Shown one piece after another: positions 8,381 to 16,323 of a DNA stretch of 53,551 nt. Source of the DNA: Acidobacteriota bacterium (lineage in GTDB: Bacteria > Acidobacteriota > Terriglobia > Bryobacterales > Bryobacteraceae). A program made the translations under genes and the position numbers. The DNA lies in the NCBI GenBank assembly GCA_025350695.1, contig JANXXI010000069.1:1-53551 (forward strand), given 5' to 3'. Each line of letters starts with the position of its first letter. The first letter of the stretch is position 1. The notes under the pieces are model-generated. The model worked only from the letters and a program-made list of their open reading frames with translations. It was not told the origin of the DNA and ran no database searches.

Positions 8381-10801
8381 ATGAGGATCTTAGGCTTCTT
8401 GCCCTCAGATCCGATGATAAGAGAAACTTCAAATGTTAACGCACTCGATTTCCGCACATTAGGGGATCAATGTAGTTGCCTGTGTGCCGTCGTGGATGAA
8501 ACGGGAAGGATTGGTTACCTCAATCCGGCAACTCAGCTGCTGCTCGGTTTGGAGGCCGGCGCATGGGATGGGCTGAACCTATTTCACTTGCTTGAGGCTT
8601 TAAATTCAGACTGGTTCAGGCAACCTAACGGTTTTGTGGCTGAGGTGCGTATCCGCGCCCGGAATGGTGAATTCATACCGGTTCTGTTGAAAGGGACCCC
8701 CATCGGCGCAGGCTATTTGTTGACTGGTGACAATCTTGCGCAGCTTCGAGGCATACAAAAGACCAAAGACGAGTTCGCTTTGATCGTAAATAATAGCCCC
8801 AATTCAATTTTGTTATTGGCCACCGATGGCGTTCCAGTCTTTTTGAACCTTGCGGCCAAAGCTATGCTAGGCGTCGCGGGTTCCGCCGTTCCGCCGAAGA
8901 AAGTTATCGCCAGGCGGATTCACGCTCGTAGTCTGAAATTGCTCAGGACCATCGGTTTCCCGACTGCCCTTAGGGAAGGGCATTGGAAAGGTGAGATCAC
9001 GTATCTTCAGTCGGGCCATGAATTTCTGGATCTGGATTGCCATATATTTCCACTCCACGAAGCGGATGGAAGTATAGTCCGTTTGGCTATTATTTGCCGG
9101 GACATCACAGCGGAGCGGACGGCAGACAAGGAGTTGCGCATCTATACTTCGGAGCTAGAATACGCCCGGGCTTCCGAAGAAGCCAACGCTAGGCAATTGG
9201 CGCTGCTTGTCGACGATTTGAGCGAGGCCAACAACAGAGCTAGGTCGGCTAGCGAAGCAAAATCAAACTTCCTCGCGTCCATGAGTCATGAAATTCGAAC
9301 TCCAATGTGCGGTGTCATTGGAATGGCGGATCTGCTGCTTGAAACCAAGATGACATCCGAACAGCAGGAGTTTGCCGAGACGATCCGTAGTTCGGGGGAT
9401 GCGCTCCTTTCCATCATCAACGATATCTTGGACTTCTCCAAGATCGAAGCGGGAAAGATGACGATTGATCTGATCGAATTCGATTTGGGACAGGCGATTG
9501 ATCAGATCCTTGAATTGTTAGCAAGCAAGGCTTGGGAGAAGGGAATAAGGCTTTCCCTCCGCTATGCCCCGGGCACTCCAGAAAAGATCATAGGCGATCC
9601 GGGCCGGATACGGCAGATCCTGCTTAATTTAATAGGGAACGCCATCAAATTTACCGGACAGGGCAGAGTTACGTTAAATGTTTCGGTACCGAACAAGCCA
9701 GAGGACGGCGCTTCGGTTGAAGGACCCTTCCTTGAATTTTCGGTTAGCGACACCGGAATTGGGATTCCAGCGTCAAAGATCAGCAAGTTGTTCAACCACT
9801 TCACACAAGTGGATGCATCAACCACGAGGAAGTACGGCGGAACCGGTTTGGGTTTGGCAATTTGCAAGCGGTTGGTGGAACTTATGGGCGGCCAAATCGG
9901 GCTTACCAGCGAGGAAGGTCGTGGGTCTACTTTCACGGTGACAATGCCCCTCTTGGTCCGAGCACCTCTTCCAGCCGCTTCCAGTAAACTTGCAGGTGTG
10001 CGCGTCGCGTTGTTCGATGACGATCTTGAAGAGCGCCAGATTCTCGAAGAACAGCTTCGCTCTTGGGGTGTGGTTGTGGACCAGGAAAATGCGCAAGGCC
10101 CGCCGAGTTTCGTTTTGTATGGAGCAATGGCGCTGAACAAGCTGGCGGCGAATCCCGCCAGCGGGGACGCTTTACGGATATTCCTCTATTCCGGTCCCGG
10201 ATCTCTGACTCCGGAACAACTTCGTGAAGCTGGGTTTCAAGGATACCTCCATCGTCCTTGCCGTCCCAGGATGCTCAGGCAAATGATGGAATCAATGGTA
10301 GGTGGGAAATCTGAGGAGGTTGTAACCCGTCATTCTCTTGTCGCGCTTCATGCAACAACCGCGCCCGTCGAGTCGGTCACTGTTTCGTCGGCAACCTTGG
10401 GATGCACTGTGCTGTTGGTCGAGGATAATTTGGTGAACCAACGCCTTGGAATGAGGCTGCTCGAAAAGATAGGCTGCCGGGTTACGATCGCCAACAACGG
10501 TCTGGAGGCCATTGAAAAGTGGAAGCAGACCGAATACGACATTATTCTCATGGATTGCCAGATGCCGGAGATGGATGGCTATACAGCCACGCGTGAAATC
10601 CGTAAACTCGAAAAAGACCTGGGCCGGACTCCCATCATCGCCATGACCGCCAACGCCATGCCAGGGGACAAAGAAAAGTGTCTCGAAGCGGGCATGGACG
10701 ATTTCCTTTCTAAGCCGGTTGACACTGCGAAGTTCAAATCCTCAATTAATCTTTGGTTCGCTACAAGAAAGAGCACTCCGCAGCTAGTTAATCGCGGCTA
10801 A
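8381..10801 (+). CDS. cytoplasmic hybrid sensor histidine kinase with PAS domains
   Basis: The protein (806 residues from ATG 8381) has no membrane helix. Two PAS-like domains occupy roughly residues 30-130 and 135-250, then a short coiled coil leads to the HisKA domain with ASMSHEIRTPMCGVIGMADL, phosphoacceptor His near residue 303. The ATPase domain follows (NLIGNAIKFTG, DTGIGIP, GGTGLGLAICK). Next comes a degenerate receiver (ALFDDDLEERQILEEQLRSW) without a recognisable phosphoacceptor aspartate, then a complete receiver with VLLVEDN, ILMDCQMPEMDG and FLSKPVD. The open frame extends to a TTG at 8294, but the gyrA terminator lies inside that extension, so ATG 8381 or 8414 is preferred; neither has a good Shine-Dalgarno. 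Its output partner is not obvious. The stop overlaps the stop of the convergent ABC gene. Confidence 0.88.
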   Translation: MRILGFLPSDPMIRETSNVNALDFRTLGDQCSCLCAVVDETGRIGYLNPATQLLLGLEAGAWDGLNLFHLLEALNSDWFRQPNGFVAEVRIRARNGEFIPVLLKGTPIGAGYLLTGDNLAQLRGIQKTKDEFALIVNNSPNSILLLATDGVPVFLNLAAKAMLGVAGSAVPPKKVIARRIHARSLKLLRTIGFPTALREGHWKGEITYLQSGHEFLDLDCHIFPLHEADGSIVRLAIICRDITAERTADKELRIYTSELEYARASEEANARQLALLVDDLSEANNRARSASEAKSNFLASMSHEIRTPMCGVIGMADLLLETKMTSEQQEFAETIRSSGDALLSIINDILDFSKIEAGKMTIDLIEFDLGQAIDQILELLASKAWEKGIRLSLRYAPGTPEKIIGDPGRIRQILLNLIGNAIKFTGQGRVTLNVSVPNKPEDGASVEGPFLEFSVSDTGIGIPASKISKLFNHFTQVDASTTRKYGGTGLGLAICKRLVELMGGQIGLTSEEGRGSTFTVTMPLLVRAPLPAASSKLAGVRVALFDDDLEERQILEEQLRSWGVVVDQENAQGPPSFVLYGAMALNKLAANPASGDALRIFLYSGPGSLTPEQLREAGFQGYLHRPCRPRMLRQMMESMVGGKSEEVVTRHSLVALHATTAPVESVTVSSATLGCTVLLVEDNLVNQRLGMRLLEKIGCRVTIANNGLEAIEKWKQTEYDIILMDCQMPEMDGYTATREIRKLEKDLGRTPIIAMTANAMPGDKEKCLEAGMDDFLSKPVDTAKFKSSINLWFATRKSTPQLVNRG

Positions 10802-12876
10802 GGATGGGCGACAATCAGGATTGTCTTCGCTCGGCGAAGACAGCATTCCAGGGAGATCCGCAAGTTTTCCGGATCAAGAGCAGCGACGCTTTCGTCAAGG
10901 ATTACCAGGTCCCCTCTCTGCAAAAGCGCTCGAGCCAAAAATACGCGGCTCCGCTCTCCTTGGGAAAGTTGCCAACCGCTTTCACCCACCATTTGGGATA
11001 GCCCGCCCGGCATTCGCCGCAGCAGATCTCCAAGTCCTAACTCCTCACAAACCTCAGTTGCTTCCCCCACATCGTCTTTAGTTGGCGGCCAATGACGTCC
11101 CATTAACAAATTGAATAGCAGCGGGGCGGACAACAAATGATTCTCGTGGAATTGAGGGGCGCACGCAATCTGCTTGCGCCACGTTCCCATACCAAGTTCT
11201 TTCTGACTCACGCCACGGCTCGCCAACCATCCAGATGTTGGGATCTTCAGTCCGCAGAGTAAGGAAGCCAGCGTCGACTTGCCCGAGCCCGATTCGCCTT
11301 CAAGCAAGACTCGGTCGCCTTCGTTGATCTCAAGCTCTTCGCTACCTATGATCTGCCGCCCATCACCATGCCGGAATGTCAAACCATGAGTCTCAACCAC
11401 CGTTCCACACTTTTGATGGAACACGGCATATGGTCTAGTAGGATTTTCATCGATCGGAGCCCCTTCGACTAACGGTTGTACCTGTCTCCAAGCGATTTGC
11501 GCCCCCACCAGTTGAACCAGGCCTTGAGTAAATCGCCGAACGGCTTGGTAACCGCTTATAACTCCGCCCAGGCCGACCGCCATTGCAGTTGTGGAACCAG
11601 CAACGTTCATGACGACCACCAAGCCCGCGATCAGCCAACATCGCGGCGTAAGCCGCGAAAGAATCACTAAATGGCGGTCCAACGCAATAGACGTCCTCTC
11701 GTAGGCTTCGAACTGTTGGTCCTCAATAACGTGCCAATGCTCTGGCTTCTGCTGCGCCAGACGCGTTCTGTGGCCCGTCATTTTCTCAACCAATTCAAGA
11801 GTCATGGTCAAACGTGAGATGGTCCAAGAACTCCTCTTGTCGCGATACCGGACCGTCAACCAAACTACTAAGAACACGGCATAGAGAAACAGCGGGACCA
11901 GCAAATACCAAGCGTCAGTGTGCGTCAAAATCCAAAGCGTCAAACCCAAGTCAACCGTGGAGAGCAGTGCCGTCATGCCCCCGCTTAGCGCAAGGGACTC
12001 AACTCTTTCCGATTCAAGTGTGCGGCCCAGCAATATTCCCGCGCCTTCCGCGCGAAGCGTGGCCGGGTCAAGGTTCAACGCACCGGCCAGCAAACGCTTT
12101 TTCAGCAAACCACCAACGCTGATAGCCATTTTTCCTTGCATACGCATCGTCAGCATACGGAATGGCGCAATGCATAATAACAGCAGGGACCATTGATAGA
12201 ACCGGTCTACATCCAAATGGCCGGCCAGTGCACCTTGCCCGATGACGTACCAACTTGACAAAAAGAGAACCGTCTCGATTGCATGGCTGGTAAGCAGAAG
12301 CAAAAGTCTTTCAACGAGCCCAGTACCTGAAAGCTCCGAAATAAAACTAGAATTCCGCAAGGGGCGCAGTTGCCAAAGGGTCCCGATACGTTTGGAATGC
12401 AGCCGTTGCCGCAGGATCGCACTTCTGACCGTTTGCCGGCGCTCGCCTGCAATGTTACAACGGTTGAGCATTGTTTCCACGGCTGGCTGTAAAAGCTGCT
12501 CATCATGTCTTGAAACGAGCCCGCAAACATCCTCGATTGACGTCAGAATGATCTTCCCTGATGGCGTCAATACTCGCATCGTGCCCTTCAATCGCACCAG
12601 GGCCAGGAATCCTTCCGGCGTCTCAATAATGGCTGGGGCGGCTGACCTTATGCGATCCCGGAGCGTGACCCCGTCCAATCGAACGGGCTCAATGTCGCTC
12701 TTCATGAGTGCCGCTGAGGCCATAATCCATTCCGACAATCGCGAACCTTCAAGACCGGCCGGCGCCTTTGGAATCTCCGCTGACGCGTCACCGAGACCAG
12801 CAGCACTGCCCAGCGCTGCAATTAGAAAATGTAAATCCTCCCTGGGCCATAGAGCCTCGACTAACCCGCCGGTCAT
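10798..12876 (-). CDS. NHLM-type ABC exporter with ATPase domain, no C39 cysteine
   Basis: This 692-residue half-transporter has an N-terminal region of about 190 residues. Part of it (near residues 75-130, with AIIETPEGFLALVRLKGTMR) resembles the core of a C39-like domain but has no catalytic cysteine. Six hydrophobic helices follow at about 195-440. The ATPase domain has Walker A GESGSGKSTL, signature LSQGERSRVFLAR, Walker B LVILDE and ends just after the H-loop histidine (IVAHP). This layout fits the second ABC subunit of NHLM-type peptide export systems. The ATG overlaps the stop of the upstream C39 exporter as ATGA, so the two probably form a heterodimer. It is the last gene of a four-gene cluster and its stop overlaps that of the convergent hybrid kinase. 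Confidence 0.8.
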   Translation of the reverse strand: MTGGLVEALWPREDLHFLIAALGSAAGLGDASAEIPKAPAGLEGSRLSEWIMASAALMKSDIEPVRLDGVTLRDRIRSAAPAIIETPEGFLALVRLKGTMRVLTPSGKIILTSIEDVCGLVSRHDEQLLQPAVETMLNRCNIAGERRQTVRSAILRQRLHSKRIGTLWQLRPLRNSSFISELSGTGLVERLLLLLTSHAIETVLFLSSWYVIGQGALAGHLDVDRFYQWSLLLLCIAPFRMLTMRMQGKMAISVGGLLKKRLLAGALNLDPATLRAEGAGILLGRTLESERVESLALSGGMTALLSTVDLGLTLWILTHTDAWYLLVPLFLYAVFLVVWLTVRYRDKRSSWTISRLTMTLELVEKMTGHRTRLAQQKPEHWHVIEDQQFEAYERTSIALDRHLVILSRLTPRCWLIAGLVVVMNVAGSTTAMAVGLGGVISGYQAVRRFTQGLVQLVGAQIAWRQVQPLVEGAPIDENPTRPYAVFHQKCGTVVETHGLTFRHGDGRQIIGSEELEINEGDRVLLEGESGSGKSTLASLLCGLKIPTSGWLASRGVSQKELGMGTWRKQIACAPQFHENHLLSAPLLFNLLMGRHWPPTKDDVGEATEVCEELGLGDLLRRMPGGLSQMVGESGWQLSQGERSRVFLARALLQRGDLVILDESVAALDPENLRISLECCLRRAKTILIVAHP

Positions 12877-15515
12877 GATCCCTGCCCCGGCTTTACTGTT
12901 TGGTCCACGACTCTGCCGTCCTCAATTCTCCAGCGCCGCCACCCGCTCGAAAACCATAAATCAGCTCTGACCGATTCCTCCTCATTCAACAGGGCGCGGT
13001 AACGGGAACGCGGATCAAGATAGAGTGCCTCGGGACATCCGTCCTCCACAATAGACCCGGCTTCCATCACGATCACACGGTCAAAAGTACGCGTGCTCGC
13101 GATGTCATGCGTGATGCAAATCAGCGTGGATGTCCGCCATGAATTACGCGCGTTGCTAACCAGTTCCTTGCGCGCAGTGGATTCCAAACCACGCGCCGGT
13201 TCATCAAGAATCGCCAAGCGGACAGGGTCCTTTCCCATCGCCCGGCCCATGCGCACCCGCTGACCCTCCCCTCCTGAAACCAACCCTCCGCCCTCACCCA
13301 ATTGAGTCTGGAAGCCGTTCGGCAATCTATTGAGGACACCTCCGATTCGCGCGTTCTCCGTGGACTGCGCCATTCGTTCGTCGGCCGTTTCTTCGGCGCC
13401 ATAGCGAAGGTTTTCGAGAAGCGTTGCGTTCCATATTTGAATTTGAGGGTCAACCCAGACAGATTCCGAACGAAGTTGATCCAGCCGCGAAGCCGTCAGT
13501 GGTTGACCATCAACTAGAACGGCTCCTGACACGGGACGATGCCACCCCAGTAACAAGCCAACTAAGCTTGACTTTCCCGCACCCGAGGGGCCGATCACGG
13601 CGACATGCTCGCCCGGATTGATATGCAATCGAATTCCGTTCAGAATCGCGTGCCCCGCTGCGACGACGCTCACGTTGTCTAAGTCGATTTCCATTCCATC
13701 TTTGAGCGGAGGCTCTTTCCGCGTCGCGATCATATCACGCGGTTCTTCTGGGGCCGTCAATGGCTCCAGCAGACGAAGTAAGGTGTTGCGCAGTGATGGA
13801 TATCGCCAAGTGATGTTGGCGGTCTCCCGCGAGAGTGCGGGTATGCGCAGCGCCCAATAGATCAGTAATAACAGTCCTCCATAAGAGGGGCTTTGTGATG
13901 GGACCATCAGCTGCGTACGCAAAAGTATTATGCAAAGAAGAAAACCGCAGAAAGCTTGCAGGCCCTCAACGAGAACAACCAGGTTCTGCAACTCGAAGCC
14001 TGTTTTTGCCCAGGCTAGTAATTGATTAGACTGTTCGCGCCGAATGACTCGCTGTGCACCATGAGCCCGGATCGCTATTAATCCCAATAGCCCATCGAAA
14101 TAAAAACGATTCAATGCTGCGTTTTGATTTCGCCACCGAATATCAGGCTCGCGCATTAGGCGCTGGCCAATCAGGGGCAAGGCGCAACAGACTGCGGAGC
14201 CGATAATTGCAGAGACGGCGCACTCTGGAAAAAACCAGCACAACGCAGCCACCGTGAAAAATAATTCGGACCAAGTACGAAGAAGCTGCCCAGCAAGCTC
14301 CGGGACTTCGCGTAACTGTTCGGCGGTATGGATACGTTGCGCCATATCGCTCGAAAGTCTGCTGCGGAAATAGCGGTCATTTAACAAGGGAATCTTCCGC
14401 GCGAATTGTTTACGTAACATCAATTCCAAACGCCGCCCCATTCGAAGGAGTGCTGATGCAATCGGCAATTCCAATAGGGCGATGGCTATTGCGAAAGTGA
14501 TAACAATTGTAAGGTGGCGGGGCCGGTCGCCAGAAATTGGTGAGCTTCGGTTCATCTCAAACAGCGTGCGGAATATGGTTGCTTCCCACCCCGTTGAAAC
14601 TGCGGCCATCAGAATTGTAGCTGCAATGACAACCGGCGGCAAAAGACTATCAGCTTTAACCGCTTGCCAAAGAATTTGAAGGGGCCGGTCAGGTTGCTCT
14701 TCTAAAGCAGCTAGCAGTTCGGGGGACAAATCCGGTGCACGCCCGTGCGGCGACACGCCCTTGATCCGGACAAGGATTGCACCACGAAAATGCACTTCGC
14801 CCTCATTGTCCGAAGGCTGCACCGACCAGAATGCCGGCGGGATGGATCCAGGGTCCGCGGCAAGTTCGCGGACAAGTTTCAGCGCTTCAGTTCCGCCCGC
14901 AACGGCTTTCGATTTCTTCAGCGTCGCCACCAACCGAAGCGCCGCATCAAGGCTGGCGATGCCATTCCAGTCAGTGTCCGATTGGGCTGCATCCATCAAC
15001 TGGTTTGCAGATTCCAGTTCGATCCCCAAGTCCATCACTCGCCGCCGGAGAGCGACTTGAAACTCAGCCGACCCTGCCCATTCCCTCCAATCGGATGCGG
15101 CAACTGTTTGCGTGTGCCTGTAAATTTGCTCCACAAACGCGTCCGAGCGTTGCCATCGGCGGCCGATTGCAGGGTCCATTAGTTGCACCCAATTTCCAAC
15201 AATGCGCCATAAAACAACGAAGTGAGTTGCTCCTCCGGGCAGTTCAACTACTATCAGGCACGGCGTGTTCACAGGATCGGTAAGAAGGTGATCTACCGGG
15301 ACAAGCACTTGCTCCGCATCAAGGCCAAGCTTCTGCGCGATGTCTTCGATCGTGTTGATGGATGTGCCGTCAACGTCTGTTTGACAGGCCTCGCGAAGGC
15401 GGCCATAACTCGCCTTCACTCCGAATCCGTTTAGCAATGATTTGAGGGCGGCAGGGCCGCAATCCATAGCCGAAGTCTGGACGACTTCAGGGATGAGAAA
15501 ACGTCGCCGGCTCAT
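12873..15515 (-). CDS. C39-peptidase ABC exporter (bacteriocin/RiPP type)
   Basis: The protein is expected to cut leader peptides (typically after GG/GA) and export the product across the inner membrane. The N-terminal C39 domain has VVQTSAMDCGPAALKSLL with Cys19, THFVVLW with His98 and LMDPA with Asp114, so all three catalytic residues are present. About 170 extra residues lie between the peptidase and the helices, making the 880-residue protein longer than the usual 700-730. Six helices precede an ATPase domain with Walker A GPSGAGKSS near residue 640, signature VSGGEGQRVRMGR, Walker B LAILDEP and H-loop THD. The open frame reaches a GTG at 15572, but the ATG at 15513-15515 overlaps the methyltransferase stop and begins MSRRRFLIPEVVQ, the normal C39 start. 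No precursor gene is nearby. Confidence 0.87.
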   Translation of the reverse strand: MSRRRFLIPEVVQTSAMDCGPAALKSLLNGFGVKASYGRLREACQTDVDGTSINTIEDIAQKLGLDAEQVLVPVDHLLTDPVNTPCLIVVELPGGATHFVVLWRIVGNWVQLMDPAIGRRWQRSDAFVEQIYRHTQTVAASDWREWAGSAEFQVALRRRVMDLGIELESANQLMDAAQSDTDWNGIASLDAALRLVATLKKSKAVAGGTEALKLVRELAADPGSIPPAFWSVQPSDNEGEVHFRGAILVRIKGVSPHGRAPDLSPELLAALEEQPDRPLQILWQAVKADSLLPPVVIAATILMAAVSTGWEATIFRTLFEMNRSSPISGDRPRHLTIVITFAIAIALLELPIASALLRMGRRLELMLRKQFARKIPLLNDRYFRSRLSSDMAQRIHTAEQLREVPELAGQLLRTWSELFFTVAALCWFFPECAVSAIIGSAVCCALPLIGQRLMREPDIRWRNQNAALNRFYFDGLLGLIAIRAHGAQRVIRREQSNQLLAWAKTGFELQNLVVLVEGLQAFCGFLLCIILLRTQLMVPSQSPSYGGLLLLIYWALRIPALSRETANITWRYPSLRNTLLRLLEPLTAPEEPRDMIATRKEPPLKDGMEIDLDNVSVVAAGHAILNGIRLHINPGEHVAVIGPSGAGKSSLVGLLLGWHRPVSGAVLVDGQPLTASRLDQLRSESVWVDPQIQIWNATLLENLRYGAEETADERMAQSTENARIGGVLNRLPNGFQTQLGEGGGLVSGGEGQRVRMGRAMGKDPVRLAILDEPARGLESTARKELVSNARNSWRTSTLICITHDIASTRTFDRVIVMEAGSIVEDGCPEALYLDPRSRYRALLNEEESVRADLWFSSGWRRWRIEDGRVVDQTVKPGQGS

Positions 15516-16315
15516 ATGGATTCTTGTTCCGATATCCACAGGCCAAGGTTCTTCGCTCCACATTGCGGACACCTGAAACTTCCAATCAATCCCGGTTTAG
15601 CTACGGCAAGCTGCCGCAAATAAGAAGTTGCGTGAGCAGACCCGCACCGGACGCACATGTTCGGCAACGGGAGCCGATCCACATTGTTGACCGGACCAAA
15701 GTAGAAAGCCCAACCGTACACTCGAAGACGGGTACCAAAGGTTCTGTCGACTGCATGGAAGAACACCTGAGTCAATTTCAGACTCCATTCATAACCGCCG
15801 CCAACCAGCCACAAACGCCTGGGGCGGGGAACAGGTGAGTTGCAACGGTTCAGAAAAGAGAAACTGGAATATAGCAGACGCGTCATGGCATGGGGCCTTC
15901 CGGTCTTCATCGCCACCAGTTCAGAGAACCGTTCGGCATCGTCAAACGGGTTGAGGTGGCCGCCTCCCTTAGAGAGCCAGCGATAGATCCTGTCTGTAAG
16001 CGTGCTTGCGTCCGGAACGGCGACGTATAACATGGCGTTGGGCTTCAACACTCGCTTCAATTCAGCCAGTGCGCCTTCCAGATTCGCGAAGTGTTCAAGA
16101 GTGTGATTGGCAATCGCAGCTTCAAAACATGCGGCAGGGAAGGGCAGCGCAGCGGCATCAGCAATTGCGAGATTCGGTAGATCAGGATTATGCAGTTCCG
16201 AATCAATTCTAATCACCGTTGCCTTAGTATGGTTTGCCGGAAAACTTCCGGCAGGGCCGCTACCTAGATCCAACACGCGGTGGCCTACCTGAAGAGTGCT
16301 TAGGATCTCCTGCAT
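15512..16315 (-). CDS. SAM-dependent methyltransferase with C-terminal zinc ribbon
   Basis: A class I methyltransferase of 267 residues. Motif I is VLDLGSGPAGS at about residue 14, followed by an acidic motif II (IRIDSE) and ANHTLEHF and LKRVLKPNAMLYVAVP, as in the methyltransferase-11 family. The Rossmann core starts almost at the N-terminus. The last 55 residues carry two CxxC pairs, CVRC and CPQC, about 24 residues apart, which should form a zinc ribbon. The substrate is unknown; tailoring of an exported peptide or of a cell-envelope compound would fit its place between a sensor kinase and a C39 exporter. The start lies eight bases after the kinase stop; the stop overlaps the exporter start as ATGA. 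Confidence 0.8.
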   Translation of the reverse strand: MQEILSTLQVGHRVLDLGSGPAGSFPANHTKATVIRIDSELHNPDLPNLAIADAAALPFPAACFEAAIANHTLEHFANLEGALAELKRVLKPNAMLYVAVPDASTLTDRIYRWLSKGGGHLNPFDDAERFSELVAMKTGRPHAMTRLLYSSFSFLNRCNSPVPRPRRLWLVGGGYEWSLKLTQVFFHAVDRTFGTRLRVYGWAFYFGPVNNVDRLPLPNMCVRCGSAHATSYLRQLAVAKPGLIGSFRCPQCGAKNLGLWISEQESI

Positions 16316-16323
16316 TATGGCGC

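Noticed and set aside
12242-12970. Long plus-strand open frame opposite the second ABC gene
   Set aside because: It is antisense to conserved coding sequence, Ser/Arg-rich, without motif or start signal.
15516-15572. GTG start of the C39 exporter upstream of ATG 15515
   Set aside because: It lies inside the methyltransferase gene; the ATG overlapping the stop as ATGA gives a normal C39 N-terminus.
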